From the NCBI GenBank assembly GCA_002382755.1, contig DFZT01000052.1:1-36948 (forward strand): a stretch of DNA of 36,948 bases. The letters are read 5' to 3'. The position numbers and the translations under genes were made by a program. The notes under the pieces are model-generated. The model was not told the origin of the DNA, ran no database searches, and saw only the letters and a list, made by a program, of their open reading frames with translations. Positions 27,902-36,806 of the stretch are shown piece by piece (positions within the stretch are counted from its first letter, which is position 1; each line of letters opens with the position of its first letter). This stretch comes from Firmicutes bacterium UBA4049 (lineage in GTDB: Bacteria > Bacillota > Desulfotomaculia > Desulfotomaculales > Nap2-2B).

Positions 27902-27995
27902 GCCTTACGCGGTTTTTGATTTTGAAAAAAACCCTTAACATTGGGATGATGATAAAATAAAGTTTTTTCGTAAATAGTGGTGGGGAGGTGTTATA
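27902..27995 (+). other. gap where rpmD (L30) is normally found
   Basis: This 94-bp stretch between rpsE and rplO holds no L30 gene. It contains an A/T-rich hairpin, GGTTTTT (27911-27917) with AAAAACC (27927-27933), with no T run. A TTG (27856) 7 nt after CAGGAGG (27841-27848), inside the rpsE tail, opens a 34-codon frame to 27960. Its product shows no L30 similarity. Confidence 0.6.
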
Positions 27996-28454
27996 GTGGT
28001 ATTTCTAAACGAACTGAGACCTGCTCCAGGCGCCAGGAAGAGACCCAACCGCAAGGGTCAGGGTATCGGCAGCGGCCAGGGTAAGACGGCAGGCAGGGGT
28101 TCAAAAGGGCAGAAGTCCCGTTCCGGTGGCGGAGTTCGTCCTGGTTTTGAAGGCGGACAGATGCCTTTACAGCGTCGCCTGCCCAAAAGGGGTTTTACAA
28201 ATGCCCCTTTTAAAAAGCGGATTACGGGTGTAAATGTTGAAATTTTAAATCGTTTCGAGAACGGAACAATTGTTTCTCCCATGGAACTGAAATCCTCCAG
28301 GATAGTTAAAAATATGGGTGACGGTATAAAAATACTCGGACAGGGTGAGTTGACCAGAGCACTGACTGTGCAGGCGCACTTTTTCAGCAAAACAGCGGCA
28401 GAAAAAATTGTTGCTGCAGGCGGCAAGGTCGAGGTGATTTCCGATGATGAATAG
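27996..28454 (+). CDS. rplO: 50S ribosomal protein L15 (GTG start)
   Basis: Late-assembly protein near the tunnel. The 152 residues begin with the family pattern [20 protein letters not shown] and the glycine-rich [20 protein letters not shown], then [20 protein letters not shown] 27996 follows GGGGAGGTG (27982-27990). The end overlaps secY by 11 bp. Confidence 0.97.
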   Translation: MVFLNELRPAPGARKRPNRKGQGIGSGQGKTAGRGSKGQKSRSGGGVRPGFEGGQMPLQRRLPKRGFTNAPFKKRITGVNVEILNRFENGTIVSPMELKSSRIVKNMGDGIKILGQGELTRALTVQAHFFSKTAAEKIVAAGGKVEVISDDE

Positions 28455-29703
28455 CTTGGTGAACGCTTTAAAAATAGGTGATCTCAGACAGAAACTGCTT
28501 TTTACCTTGCTCATGCTGTTCGTCTTCAGGCTTGGAGCTCATGTTCCTGTCCCGGGTATTAACAATGAAGTTTTTTCAAACATGGTCTCACAGGGCGTAC
28601 TGTTTGGCTTCTTTGATGTAATATCGGGCGGCGCTTTCAAAAAGTTTTCTATTTTTGCGATGAGCATAACGCCTTATATCAACGCCTCAATTATTATGCA
28701 GTTGCTTACTGTTGTTATTCCCCACCTTGAACGTTTGGCCAAGGAAGGTGAAGAAGGACGCAGGAAAATAACTCAGTATACACGTTATTTAACGGTGGTT
28801 CTGGCTTTTATACAGGCAATTGGGATGAGTTTAGCTCTTAAAAATGCCTTTATCAAACCGTCGGTGGAGCAATATATTTTGGTTTCGCTGACCTTAACAG
28901 CCGGAACTGCATTTTTGATGTGGACAGGTGAGCAAATTACAGAAAAAGGAATTGGAAACGGGATATCACTTTTAATTTTTGCAGGTATAGTATCCCGCGT
29001 ACCTGCAGGTGCAGTCAGAACGGTAGAATACATACAAGCGGGGACAATAAATTATTTTAATCTTATTCTGCTCGTTATCATTGGAATTCTTGTAATTGCG
29101 GGTATTGTCCTGATTAATGAAGGCCAGCGAAGGATTCCCGTTCAATATGCCAAACGTGTGGTTGGAAGGCGGGTCTACGGAGGCCAAAGCACGCATATCC
29201 CGCTCAGGGTAAACCAGGCAGGCGTTATCCCTGTAATCTTCGCTTCGTCTATATTGATGTTTCCTCAACAGTTGGTACAATGGTTTTCAGGCGATAAGTT
29301 TTCAGCCTGGTACACGACTTATTTTGATTGGGGAACAACTGCGCACACAATTATATACGCATTGCTGGTAATTGGTTTTACTTTTTTCTATACAACAGTG
29401 ATTATGAACCCCTCGGATGTAGCGGAAAATATTAAAAAATATGGCGGCTTTATTCCCGGGATTCGTCCAGGCAGGCCAACCGCCGAGTATATAAGCAAGG
29501 TAATGAACAAAGTAACTCTTGTAGGCGCCGTGTTTTTAGCTATAATAGCAATTTTGCCCAACTTTGTTTTAATGGCAACCCGCATTCCCAATGTTTATTT
29601 TGGTGGTACAGCGCTTCTTATTGTGGTAGGAGTGGCCCTGGATACGATGAAGCAAATTGAATCCCAGATGCTGATGCGAAGTTACCGCGGTTTTATTAAA
29701 TAA
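28444..29703 (+). CDS. secY: preprotein translocase subunit SecY
   Basis: Channel-forming subunit of the SecYEG translocon in the cytoplasmic membrane. The 419 residues have ten hydrophobic segments. The plug/TM2 region reads [11 protein letters not shown], followed by [16 protein letters not shown], and the cytoplasmic loops for ribosome and SecA binding contain [17 protein letters not shown] and [22 protein letters not shown] 28444 (or 28447) lies inside the end of rplO with GAGGTG at 28431-28436. adk, which usually follows, is missing; map comes next after 16 bp. Confidence 0.98.
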   Translation: MMNSLVNALKIGDLRQKLLFTLLMLFVFRLGAHVPVPGINNEVFSNMVSQGVLFGFFDVISGGAFKKFSIFAMSITPYINASIIMQLLTVVIPHLERLAKEGEEGRRKITQYTRYLTVVLAFIQAIGMSLALKNAFIKPSVEQYILVSLTLTAGTAFLMWTGEQITEKGIGNGISLLIFAGIVSRVPAGAVRTVEYIQAGTINYFNLILLVIIGILVIAGIVLINEGQRRIPVQYAKRVVGRRVYGGQSTHIPLRVNQAGVIPVIFASSILMFPQQLVQWFSGDKFSAWYTTYFDWGTTAHTIIYALLVIGFTFFYTTVIMNPSDVAENIKKYGGFIPGIRPGRPTAEYISKVMNKVTLVGAVFLAIIAILPNFVLMATRIPNVYFGGTALLIVVGVALDTMKQIESQMLMRSYRGFIK

Positions 29704-29719
29704 TAATGGAGTATGGCCA

Positions 29720-30466
29720 ATGATAACCATAAAATCAAAACGCGAGATAGCATATATGCGTGACGCCGGAAGAATAGTGGCCGGGACCCTTACAGAACTT
29801 TTAAAATTAATCAGGCCGGGCGTAACAACGGCGGAATTGGCATTCGCTGCAGAGAAATTTATTGTCAGTCATGGCGCAAAACCGGCTTTCAAAGGTTTGT
29901 ACGGTTTCCCTGCCTGTATCTGTGTTTCCATAAACGAAGAAGTTGTTCACGGGATTCCTGGTTTAAGAAAATTGAAGGACGGAGATATTATCAGTATTGA
30001 TGTGGGCACGGAAATAAACGGTTATTTTGGTGACGGCGCCCAGTCTTTCCCTGTAGGAAAAGTTGCTGATAAAGCCTTAAGGCTTTTAAGAATCACCGAA
30101 GAGTCTTTGTATGAGGGCATTAAAAAAGCCCGTGAAGGCAACCGTTTGTCGGATATATCCAATGCAATCCAGACACATGTGGAGAAAAACGGTTATTCAG
30201 TAGTCAGGGATTTTGTTGGGCATGGGATAGGCAAAAGCATGCACGAGGAACCGCAGGTACCAAATTATGGCCAGCCAAACCGCGGGCCAAGACTCAAGCC
30301 GGGAATGACTCTGGCTATCGAGCCAATGGTTAATATTGGCACACACGAAGTTTATACTCTAGCCGATAACTGGACGGTAATTACTAAGGATGCGGAGCTG
30401 TCGGCTCATTTTGAACATACCGTGGCCATTACCGAAGGAGAACCGGAAATTTTAACGCGGCTTTAA
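29720..30466 (+). CDS. map: methionine aminopeptidase, type I
   Basis: Removes the initiator methionine from nascent proteins. The 248 residues retain all five metal ligands, D94 (ISIDVG), D105 (FGDGAQ), H168 (GHGIG), E201 (AIEPM) and E232 (HFEHT), plus the histidines H77 and H175. No N-terminal zinc finger extension, so the short type Ia form. ATG 29720 has GGAG 8 nt upstream. Directly behind secY without adk. Confidence 0.98.
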   Translation: MITIKSKREIAYMRDAGRIVAGTLTELLKLIRPGVTTAELAFAAEKFIVSHGAKPAFKGLYGFPACICVSINEEVVHGIPGLRKLKDGDIISIDVGTEINGYFGDGAQSFPVGKVADKALRLLRITEESLYEGIKKAREGNRLSDISNAIQTHVEKNGYSVVRDFVGHGIGKSMHEEPQVPNYGQPNRGPRLKPGMTLAIEPMVNIGTHEVYTLADNWTVITKDAELSAHFEHTVAITEGEPEILTRL

Positions 30467-30482
30467 TTAGGAGATTATGGTC

Positions 30483-30773
30483 ATGGAGAATAAGTTTTCA
30501 CCTGGTCGACTGGTATGTTCCATTGCCGGCCGGGATGCGGGAAATGTATATATTATTATTGATATTTTAAGTAATACCATGGTTCAGGTTGTTGACGGAA
30601 AAATCCGGAAACTTGCTGCGCCCAAAAAGAAAAATATAAAGCACCTGATAGCTTATTCACAAAAAGCCGGTGAAATAGAAGAGAAAAAGAATTCCGGTCA
30701 GCGTATAACAGATCTTGAGGTGCGTAATATATTGCAGCGTTTAATGGTCGAAACACTGGTGAAAAGGGGGTAG
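30483..30773 (+). CDS. KOW domain-containing RNA-binding protein (L14e-like)
   Basis: 96-residue basic protein with an N-terminal KOW-type fold ([20 protein letters not shown]) like archaeal L14e/L27e proteins, followed by a lysine-rich region ([16 protein letters not shown]) and a charged helix ([17 protein letters not shown]). The same small gene sits between map and infA in many Firmicutes (ybzG in Bacillus). Its function is unknown; a role in ribosome assembly or translation is inferred from context. ATG 30483 is 9 nt from AGGAG (30469-30473); ATG 30477 is only 3 nt away. infA follows after 2 bp. Confidence 0.9.
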   Translation: MENKFSPGRLVCSIAGRDAGNVYIIIDILSNTMVQVVDGKIRKLAAPKKKNIKHLIAYSQKAGEIEEKKNSGQRITDLEVRNILQRLMVETLVKRG

Positions 30774-30775
30774 CT

Positions 30776-30994
30776 ATGTCAAAACAGGATGTTATCGAGG
30801 TGGAAGGTACTGTAATTGAACCGCTTCCCAATGCGATGTTCCGGGTAAAGCTGGAAAATGGTCATAAAGTACTGGCTCATGTTTCCGGAAAAATAAGGAT
30901 GAATTTTATACGGATTCTTGCCGGAGACAGAGTAATGGTAGAGTTGTCCCCTTATGATTTAAGCCGGGGCCGCATTGTTTATCGATACAAGTAA
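30776..30994 (+). CDS. infA: translation initiation factor IF-1
   Basis: Binds the A site of the 30S subunit during initiation. The 72-residue single OB domain is complete: [40 protein letters not shown] and [18 protein letters not shown]. The start ATG is 2 bp after the KOW gene stop, with GGGGG overlapping that stop, indicating tight coupling. Confidence 0.98.
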   Translation: MSKQDVIEVEGTVIEPLPNAMFRVKLENGHKVLAHVSGKIRMNFIRILAGDRVMVELSPYDLSRGRIVYRYK

Positions 30995-31033
30995 TAAGTA
31001 GACTGTTTAAAAGTTTTTGGGGGGTAAAGGAAA

Positions 31034-31147
31034 ATGAAAGTACGGCCATCCATTAAATTAATTTGTGAGAAGTGTAAAATTATTCGACGCCATGGAAAGA
31101 TTAGGGTAATCTGCGAGAACCCAAAGCATAAACAAAGGCAAGGATAA
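31034..31147 (+). CDS. rpmJ: 50S ribosomal protein L36 (zinc-binding)
   Basis: Smallest ribosomal protein here, 37 residues: [20 protein letters not shown] and then [17 protein letters not shown]. Ligands C11, C14, C27 and H32 form the zinc knuckle of the C+ type. GGGGGGTAAAGG lies just before ATG 31034. Conserved infA-rpmJ-rpsM order. Confidence 0.97.
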   Translation: MKVRPSIKLICEKCKIIRRHGKIRVICENPKHKQRQG

Positions 31148-31185
31148 AGTAAGCATTGAGGGCTTAAAGGAGGTGTCTAAAATTA

Positions 31186-31557
31186 ATGGCGCGTATTGCA
31201 GGAGTGGATTTGCCTCGTGATAAACGTGTGGAAGTTGCCATTACATATATTTATGGTATCGGGCGTTCACAGGCTAAAAAGATCCTGGCCAGTGCAAAAG
31301 TCAATCCCGATACACGGGTAAGAAACCTGGCTGAGGAGGAAGTAAACAAGCTCCGGGAAATTATTGAGAAAAACCATCAGGTTGAGGGTGACCTGCGCAG
31401 GGAGATAGCCCTGAAAATAAAAAGGCTTATTGAAATCGGATGCTACCGTGGTCTTCGCCACCGCCGGGGTATGCCCGTCAGGGGACAACGGACAAAGACA
31501 AATGCCCGTACCCGGAAAGGCCCGCGCAAGACCGTAGGAGTACGCCGCAAGAAATAA
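31186..31557 (+). CDS. rpsM: 30S ribosomal protein S13
   Basis: Head protein making bridges to L5 and contacting P-site tRNA with its C-terminal tail. The 123 residues begin [20 protein letters not shown], include [12 protein letters not shown], and end with [30 protein letters not shown] precedes the ATG. Confidence 0.98.
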   Translation: MARIAGVDLPRDKRVEVAITYIYGIGRSQAKKILASAKVNPDTRVRNLAEEEVNKLREIIEKNHQVEGDLRREIALKIKRLIEIGCYRGLRHRRGMPVRGQRTKTNARTRKGPRKTVGVRRKK

Positions 31558-31601
31558 AATTGGCGCATTAAGCGTGGCGAAAGATAAAGGGAGGTGTTAG
31601 G

Positions 31602-31991
31602 ATGGCTCGTCGGCAAGTTCGCACTAAACGGCGGGAAAGAAAAAATATTGATCAGGGAGTGGCCCATATTAAATCTACTTTTAATAATACAGTGGTCACC
31701 ATTACAGATACAAAAGGTAATGCCATTTCGTGGTCCAGCGCGGGGACTGTCGGTTTTAAAGGTTCGCGCAAAAGCACTCCTTTTGCAGCTCAAATGGCAG
31801 CTGAAACAGCAGGGAAGGAAGCAATGGAACATGGCATGAAGCAGGTTGAGGTTCTTGTAAAAGGTCCTGGGGCAGGGCGTGAAGCTGCTATACGTTCATT
31901 ACAGGCTGTTGGTCTTGAGGTAAGTTTAATTAAGGATGTAACCCCAATTCCGCATAATGGCTGCCGGCCACCAAAGCGCAGAAGAGTTTAA
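31602..31991 (+). CDS. rpsK: 30S ribosomal protein S11
   Basis: Platform protein near the mRNA exit. The 129 residues start [20 protein letters not shown], with [35 protein letters not shown] and the invariant C-terminus [22 protein letters not shown] precedes ATG 31602. Confidence 0.98.
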   Translation: MARRQVRTKRRERKNIDQGVAHIKSTFNNTVVTITDTKGNAISWSSAGTVGFKGSRKSTPFAAQMAAETAGKEAMEHGMKQVEVLVKGPGAGREAAIRSLQAVGLEVSLIKDVTPIPHNGCRPPKRRRV

Positions 31992-32028
31992 TCTTATATC
32001 CAATTAAGACGGGAGGTAAATCTATTAG

Positions 32029-32658
32029 ATGGCGAGGTATACGGGTCCTCAGTGTCGACTCTGCCGTCGTGAAGGCGTTAAGTTATATTTAAAGGGAGAA
32101 AGGTGCTATACAACAAGGTGTTCTATTGAACGGCGCGGTTATGCGCCGGGCATACACGGTCAAAAGCGCAGGGCAAAACAAAGTGAATACGGCCTTCAGC
32201 TCAGGGAGAAGCAGAAAGCGCGTCGCATTTATCATGTGCTGGAAACACAATTCCGCAATTATTTTGCGGAAGCCGAACGCGAGAAAGGTGTAACAGGCGA
32301 AAACCTGCTTAAACTTCTTGAACGCAGGCTTGACAGTGTGGTATATCGTTTGAGTCTGGCCTCTTCACGGGCGGAGGCGCGTCAATTGGTACGGCATGGC
32401 CATTTTTCAGTTAACGGTAGGAAAGTGAACATTCCTTCTTTTAAAGTACGGGTTGGCGACTTAATAGCTATCCGGGAAAAAAGCAGGGACTCCGCCCGCT
32501 TAAATGAATTGATGGAAAGAGCAGCTGAAAGGATTCCTCCGCCATGGTTAGAGTTGCTTCCTGAACAAAAAGGAGGACGGGTGGTAGGTATTCCAACACG
32601 GGATCAGATAGACATCTCTATCCAAGAGCATTTAATTGTAGAGTTGTACTCCAGGTAA
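32029..32658 (+). CDS. rpsD: 30S ribosomal protein S4 (zinc-binding form)
   Basis: Primary 16S-binding protein for body assembly and an accuracy determinant. The 209 residues carry an N-terminal zinc site, C9, C12, C26 and C31, as in Thermus, and an S4 RNA-binding domain ([38 protein letters not shown]). GGGAGG lies before ATG 32029. In Bacillus rpsD is elsewhere, so its place between rpsK and rpoA follows the ancestral alpha-operon order. Confidence 0.98.
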   Translation: MARYTGPQCRLCRREGVKLYLKGERCYTTRCSIERRGYAPGIHGQKRRAKQSEYGLQLREKQKARRIYHVLETQFRNYFAEAEREKGVTGENLLKLLERRLDSVVYRLSLASSRAEARQLVRHGHFSVNGRKVNIPSFKVRVGDLIAIREKSRDSARLNELMERAAERIPPPWLELLPEQKGGRVVGIPTRDQIDISIQEHLIVELYSR

Positions 32659-32717
32659 AGCCGTTTGCACAGATTAAAAGATTTTTTCGGCTCAAAGAAA
32701 GAGGGATGACTCGAACA

Positions 32718-33665
32718 ATGTTAGAAATTGAAAAACCAAGGATCGAATGTTTGCAAGTGAATGAAGATAATACCTATGCCAAGTTCGTTATGGAACCTTT
32801 GGAGAGAGGATATGGGATTACTTTAGGCAATTCTATAAGAAGGGTGTTGCTTTCTTCCCTTCCGGGAGCCGCAGTGACGGCAGTAAAAATTGACGGAGTT
32901 CTTCACGAATTCTCTACTATACCAGGGGTAGCCGAAGACGTTACTGATATAATCCTGAACCTTAAGGGTTTATGTTTAAGAATGTATTCTGATGAAGAAA
33001 AAATTCTCCGCATTGAAGCTGAGGGCGAAGGAGATGTTATTGCGCGGGATATTATCCACGATTCCGATATTGAGATTTTAAACCCGGACATGCATATTGC
33101 GACCATGGATAACGGTCGCTTATTCATGGAAATTACTGTTTCAAAAGGAAGAGGCTACGTGTCGGCCGAACGCAATAAAAAGGGCGAACAGGTAATTGGA
33201 CTTATTCCCGTGGATTCAGTTTTTACACCTGTAAGTAAAGTTAATTATGTAGTTGAAAATACCCGCGTCGGCCAGCGTACTGATTATGACAAATTAACTA
33301 TTGAGGTATGGACTAACGGTGGGATCAGGCCTAATGAAGCAATAAGCCTTTCGGCTAAAATTTTAGTTGAGCATTTACAATTGTTTATTGGCCTTACCGA
33401 AACTGTTTCAAATGAAGTGGAAATAATGGTTGAAAAGGAAGCGGAACAGAAAAACAAACTGCTTGAGATGAGTATTGAAGAACTGGATCTGTCCGTAAGA
33501 TCATATAACTGTTTAAAACGTGCCGGAATAAACACAGTTGAAGAATTACTCCAGCGAAACGAAGAAGAAATGATGAAAGTGCGCAACCTGGGCAGAAAAT
33601 CGCTGGAAGAGGTTGTCAAGAAACTTAATGAACTGAATTTATCCCTGCGCAAGAACGACGATTAG
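32718..33665 (+). CDS. rpoA: DNA-directed RNA polymerase subunit alpha
   Basis: Dimer of alpha nucleates core assembly. The N-terminal domain shows [20 protein letters not shown] and [20 protein letters not shown]. The C-terminal domain (about 245-315) that binds UP elements and activators shows [20 protein letters not shown] and [18 protein letters not shown] 32718 gives [10 protein letters not shown], the usual start, with GAGGG at 32701-32705; ATG 32706 would add four residues but is adjacent to that site. 315 residues, standard length. Confidence 0.97.
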   Translation: MLEIEKPRIECLQVNEDNTYAKFVMEPLERGYGITLGNSIRRVLLSSLPGAAVTAVKIDGVLHEFSTIPGVAEDVTDIILNLKGLCLRMYSDEEKILRIEAEGEGDVIARDIIHDSDIEILNPDMHIATMDNGRLFMEITVSKGRGYVSAERNKKGEQVIGLIPVDSVFTPVSKVNYVVENTRVGQRTDYDKLTIEVWTNGGIRPNEAISLSAKILVEHLQLFIGLTETVSNEVEIMVEKEAEQKNKLLEMSIEELDLSVRSYNCLKRAGINTVEELLQRNEEEMMKVRNLGRKSLEEVVKKLNELNLSLRKNDD

Positions 33666-33676
33666 GGGGGACTACG

Positions 33677-34015
33677 ATGGGTTACCGTAAGTTAGGCCGT
33701 AACACGGGTCACCGTAAAGCTATGTTAAGAAACCTGGTTGCGTCCTTATTATTAAACAATCGTATAGTAACAACTGAAACCAGGGCAAAGGAAGTTAAAA
33801 GCCTGGCGGAAAAAATGATTACCCTTGCAAAAAGCGATGAATTATCTGCCCGGCGTCAGGCCTTAGCTTATTTATACAGTGAAACTGTGGTCAGGAAGCT
33901 TTTTACCGATTTGGGCTCTCGTTACAGTGAACGGCAGGGTGGCTATACAAGGATTGTTAAATTAGGGTACCGGCGCGGAGATGCCGCGCCGCTGGTAGTG
34001 CTTGAACTCGTTTAG
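33677..34015 (+). CDS. rplQ: 50S ribosomal protein L17
   Basis: Tunnel-exit protein. The 112 residues begin [20 protein letters not shown] and end [14 protein letters not shown], the family pattern. GGGGGG lies 6 nt before the ATG, 11 bp after rpoA. The ECF transporter genes (ecfA1-ecfA2-ecfT) that follow rplQ in most Firmicutes are absent. Confidence 0.98.
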   Translation: MGYRKLGRNTGHRKAMLRNLVASLLLNNRIVTTETRAKEVKSLAEKMITLAKSDELSARRQALAYLYSETVVRKLFTDLGSRYSERQGGYTRIVKLGYRRGDAAPLVVLELV

Positions 34016-34052
34016 CCTATATTGCAAGTGATGCAAAAAAGAGCATTTTAAA

Positions 34053-34844
34053 GTGCGTAATATAAAGCTGACCGTTGCTTATGACGGCACAAATTATCAC
34101 GGCTTTCAAAAGCAGTACAACACTGGGCTTCCTACAATCCAGGAAGTTTTGGAAAATGCTTTGTCGGGTTTGGCTAAAAGTGAAATAAAGGTAACAGGCG
34201 CAGCACGTACAGATGCTGGTGTCCATGCCCGTGGGCAAGTAGTCAATTTTGACGCTTCAAGATGGTCTATTCCTGCTGATCGTATAAATTTAGCTTTGAA
34301 TGGCGTTCTCCCGCGGGATATTGTAATTATGAATTCAGAGCAAGTTGAGATTGATTTCCATGCCCGTTACAGCGCACTGTCAAAAACTTATTTTTATATT
34401 CTATACAACGACAGAAAACCTTCTCCCTTTTGGCGGCTGTACAGCTATTTTATGCCGCGTTCCCTCGATATTCAGGCAATGAAAAGCGCTGCCAAATTGC
34501 TGGAAGGAGAAAATGATTTCGCAGCGTTTCAGGCGTCAGGTTCAGCAGCAAAGTCAACTGTGCGGACATTATTTAAAGCTGACGTAAGGAAAAAGGGAAA
34601 GTTTGTTTACCTAATCTTTTGCGGGAACGGGTTTCTATATAATATGGTTAGGATTATAGTTGGCACCCTGTTGGAGGTTGGTCAGTGTAAGCGCCCGCCT
34701 GGAGAAATCGAACAAATTTTAAATTCACGAAACAGGGAAATGGCAGGATATACGGCGCCTGCCTGTGGGTTATACCTGAAACAGGTAGAATATGAGGAGC
34801 AGTCTGTTCAAAGATATTTGAAAAGCCACAAGGAGGATTCTTAA
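34053..34844 (+). CDS. truA: tRNA pseudouridine synthase A (GTG start)
   Basis: Isomerises uridines 38-40 in the anticodon stem-loop. The 263 residues contain the catalytic aspartate D54 in [18 protein letters not shown], the N-terminal [16 protein letters not shown] and the C-terminal [19 protein letters not shown] 34053 gives a normal N-terminus, though no clear Shine-Dalgarno is seen upstream (only AAGAGC around 34039-34044), so translation may be modest. The stop overlaps the rplM start as TAATG. Confidence 0.96.
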   Translation: MRNIKLTVAYDGTNYHGFQKQYNTGLPTIQEVLENALSGLAKSEIKVTGAARTDAGVHARGQVVNFDASRWSIPADRINLALNGVLPRDIVIMNSEQVEIDFHARYSALSKTYFYILYNDRKPSPFWRLYSYFMPRSLDIQAMKSAAKLLEGENDFAAFQASGSAAKSTVRTLFKADVRKKGKFVYLIFCGNGFLYNMVRIIVGTLLEVGQCKRPPGEIEQILNSRNREMAGYTAPACGLYLKQVEYEEQSVQRYLKSHKEDS

Positions 34845-35275
34845 TGTCAAGTACGTTCATGGCCAAAGAAAAAGAAATTACACGGAAATGGTTTGTCATT
34901 GATGCGCAGGGAAAGGTTTTAGGAAGGCTGGCGGTAGAAGCAGCAAAAATTTTAAGGGGAAAACACCACCCTCTGTTTACACCGCACGTTGATACAGGTG
35001 ATCATGTGATTGTAATTAATGCGGAGAAAGTGATTCTGACGGGAAATAAGCTGAATAAAAAATTTGAAAAGCATCATTCAGGTTACCCGGGTGGTCTTAA
35101 GGAAACCAGCTATGCCAAGCTTATGCAGACAAGACCGGAATTGGTTGTTAAAAAGGCAATTATGGGGATGCTTCCCCATAACAGACTTGGATCCTCCATG
35201 GCAAAAAAATTACGTGTATATTCTGGATCAACGCATCCGCATCAGGCGCAAAAACCTGGCGTATGGCCGATGTAA
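34844..35275 (+). CDS. rplM: 50S ribosomal protein L13
   Basis: Early-assembly large-subunit protein. The 143 residues begin [20 protein letters not shown], matching MRTTYMAK-type starts in Bacilli, so ATG 34844 is preferred to 34859. Conserved [29 protein letters not shown] and MLPHNRLG are present. AAGGAGG at 34831-34837 lies within the truA 3' end; one-base overlap with truA. Confidence 0.97.
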   Translation: MSSTFMAKEKEITRKWFVIDAQGKVLGRLAVEAAKILRGKHHPLFTPHVDTGDHVIVINAEKVILTGNKLNKKFEKHHSGYPGGLKETSYAKLMQTRPELVVKKAIMGMLPHNRLGSSMAKKLRVYSGSTHPHQAQKPGVWPM

Positions 35276-35298
35276 ACTTTTAGAAAGAGGTATTTAAA

Positions 35299-35691
35299 AT
35301 GGATCAGGTTAGTTTTTATGGAACCGGCAGAAGAAAGGAAGCTATAGCAAGAGTTTACCTTTATCCCGGTGATGGAAAAGTCCAGGTAAATAATCATAAC
35401 ATTGAAAATTATTTCAGCCGGAAGATATTGGAAATACTGGTCAGACAACCGCTTGAAATAACTGGAACGGGAGTTCTGTTTAATGTAAAAGCTTTTGTAC
35501 ATGGCGGCGGGGTAAGCGGTCAGGCCGGCGCCTTGAGGCAGGGGATCGCCCGAGCCCTGTTGCAAGCGGATCCCAATCTTAGGATTGCGTTAAAAAGAGC
35601 TGGTTTTCTAACCAGGGACCCGAGGATGAAGGAACGCAGAAAATACGGATTGAAAAAAGCCCGCCGGGCGCCGCAATACTCGAAACGGTAA
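35299..35691 (+). CDS. rpsI: 30S ribosomal protein S9
   Basis: Its C-terminal tail reaches the P-site tRNA anticodon. The 130 residues contain [40 protein letters not shown], and the tail [12 protein letters not shown] ending in the universal lysine-arginine. AAAGAGG lies 8 nt before the ATG. Last gene of the ribosomal block. Confidence 0.98.
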   Translation: MDQVSFYGTGRRKEAIARVYLYPGDGKVQVNNHNIENYFSRKILEILVRQPLEITGTGVLFNVKAFVHGGGVSGQAGALRQGIARALLQADPNLRIALKRAGFLTRDPRMKERRKYGLKKARRAPQYSKR

Positions 35692-35721
35692 TTTTTATGC
35701 AGATTTGTTTTCCTTGATTTT

Positions 35722-35768
35722 GTTATCCTAAGCACCCAAACCGTTAGAAATCAGGTAACTTATTTTTT
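35722..35768 (+). terminator. weak terminator after rpsI
   Basis: GTTATCCT (35722-35729) can pair with AGGTAAC (35753-35759) with one bulged T, and CTAA/TTAG may pair inside. TTATTTTTT follows (35760-35768). The loop is large, so this is a weak intrinsic terminator at best. It lies 31 bp after the rpsI stop and would separate the ribosomal block from the next gene. Confidence 0.35.
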
Positions 35769-35816
35769 GAAATTTACATATTTTATCTAAAGAAACAACG
35801 GAGTGGGTGAACGGAT

Positions 35817-36806
35817 ATGGCACGGAGAAAGTTTGGATTAGCCCTGGGAGGGGGCTTTTTGCGTGGAGCGGCGCATATCGGGGCCTTAAAAGTATTGGCC
35901 GGCGAGGGTTATAAACCGGATTTGGTTGCCGGTACAAGCGCGGGTAGTATTATAGCGTCACTGTATTGTTCAGGATGGAGTCCGGAGAAACTTGAGAAAA
36001 TTGCCTTAAAATTGAAACCAGGTTGCTTTTACGACCCGTGTTCAATAATCACCAACTTTGGCGATATGGCCATGGCAGCCTTACTGGACTTTTTTAATCT
36101 GCCCTTTTATATAAAAGTTCCTTTGGGACTGACATCAGGCAAAAGATTAAAAGCCTGGCTGGAAGGGGAACTTAAGGAGAAAAAATTTTGCGGACTTGGA
36201 ACAACACTGGCAATAACTGCCGTAGATATTAATACAGGCCAAAGAATAGTTTTTGTTAAAGGTGATACGGAGTATGATCAATTAAGAGCTTCAAATGATA
36301 TTGTTTTTATCAGGGGAGTAAATGTTGCTGATGCTGTAGTTGCCAGCTGTGCGGTTCCCGGATTTTTCACACCGAAAAAAATCGGGATCCGCCTTTTAGT
36401 TGATGGAGGCTTGAGAGAAAATATACCTGTGGAAGTGCTTTCCCTGATGGGCGCCGAAACAGTGATTGCAATTGATGTCGGTTATGATGGTGAACCGTAT
36501 AAGAAAATTAATAATATCTTTCAACTGTTGAGTCAATCTCTGGACATAATTGCCTCTAATAGAATCAATACCGAACTGGAAAACTATGCTGATCTTGTCA
36601 TTAAACCCTTGCTGAAAAATGTTGCTCCATGGAATTTTGACCTTATTCCTTATTGTATAGAACAAGGGGAAAAAGCGGCGTTGGAATGCATTCCTCAGAT
36701 ACGCAAGCTCCTCGAAAATCATAACCTTGGCAAAAATAATGTATCCGCTGTTGGGAGGGTTAACAATGATATTAACAATCAACGGACTGGCGACAGGAAT
36801 CGGTAG
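35817..36806 (+). CDS. patatin-like phospholipase (RssA/YlbK-type serine hydrolase)
   Basis: Predicted lipid acyl hydrolase with a Ser-Asp dyad. The oxyanion-hole loop is GGGFLRG (11-17), the nucleophile elbow is GTSAG with S41, and the catalytic aspartate is D196 in VDGGLRENIPV. The 329 residues lack a signal peptide, so action is cytoplasmic or at the inner leaflet. Substrate is unknown. GGAGTGGG (35800-35807) sits 9 nt before ATG 35817. The last 41 bp overlap the next gene, and the final residues (VNNDINNQRTGDRNR) are low-complexity, which suggests they are dispensable. Confidence 0.92.
   Translation: MARRKFGLALGGGFLRGAAHIGALKVLAGEGYKPDLVAGTSAGSIIASLYCSGWSPEKLEKIALKLKPGCFYDPCSIITNFGDMAMAALLDFFNLPFYIKVPLGLTSGKRLKAWLEGELKEKKFCGLGTTLAITAVDINTGQRIVFVKGDTEYDQLRASNDIVFIRGVNVADAVVASCAVPGFFTPKKIGIRLLVDGGLRENIPVEVLSLMGAETVIAIDVGYDGEPYKKINNIFQLLSQSLDIIASNRINTELENYADLVIKPLLKNVAPWNFDLIPYCIEQGEKAALECIPQIRKLLENHNLGKNNVSAVGRVNNDINNQRTGDRNR

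Noticed and set aside
27856..27960. Calling the small frame after rpsE as rpmD
   Set aside because: No L30 motif (such as a GRPxxQRxTxxxLGLRK pattern) is present and 34 codons are too few for the usual 58-60.
35760..35800. Promoter for the patatin-like gene
   Set aside because: TTGAAA at 35767 has no usable -10 at 16-18 bp; AT-richness alone is not enough.
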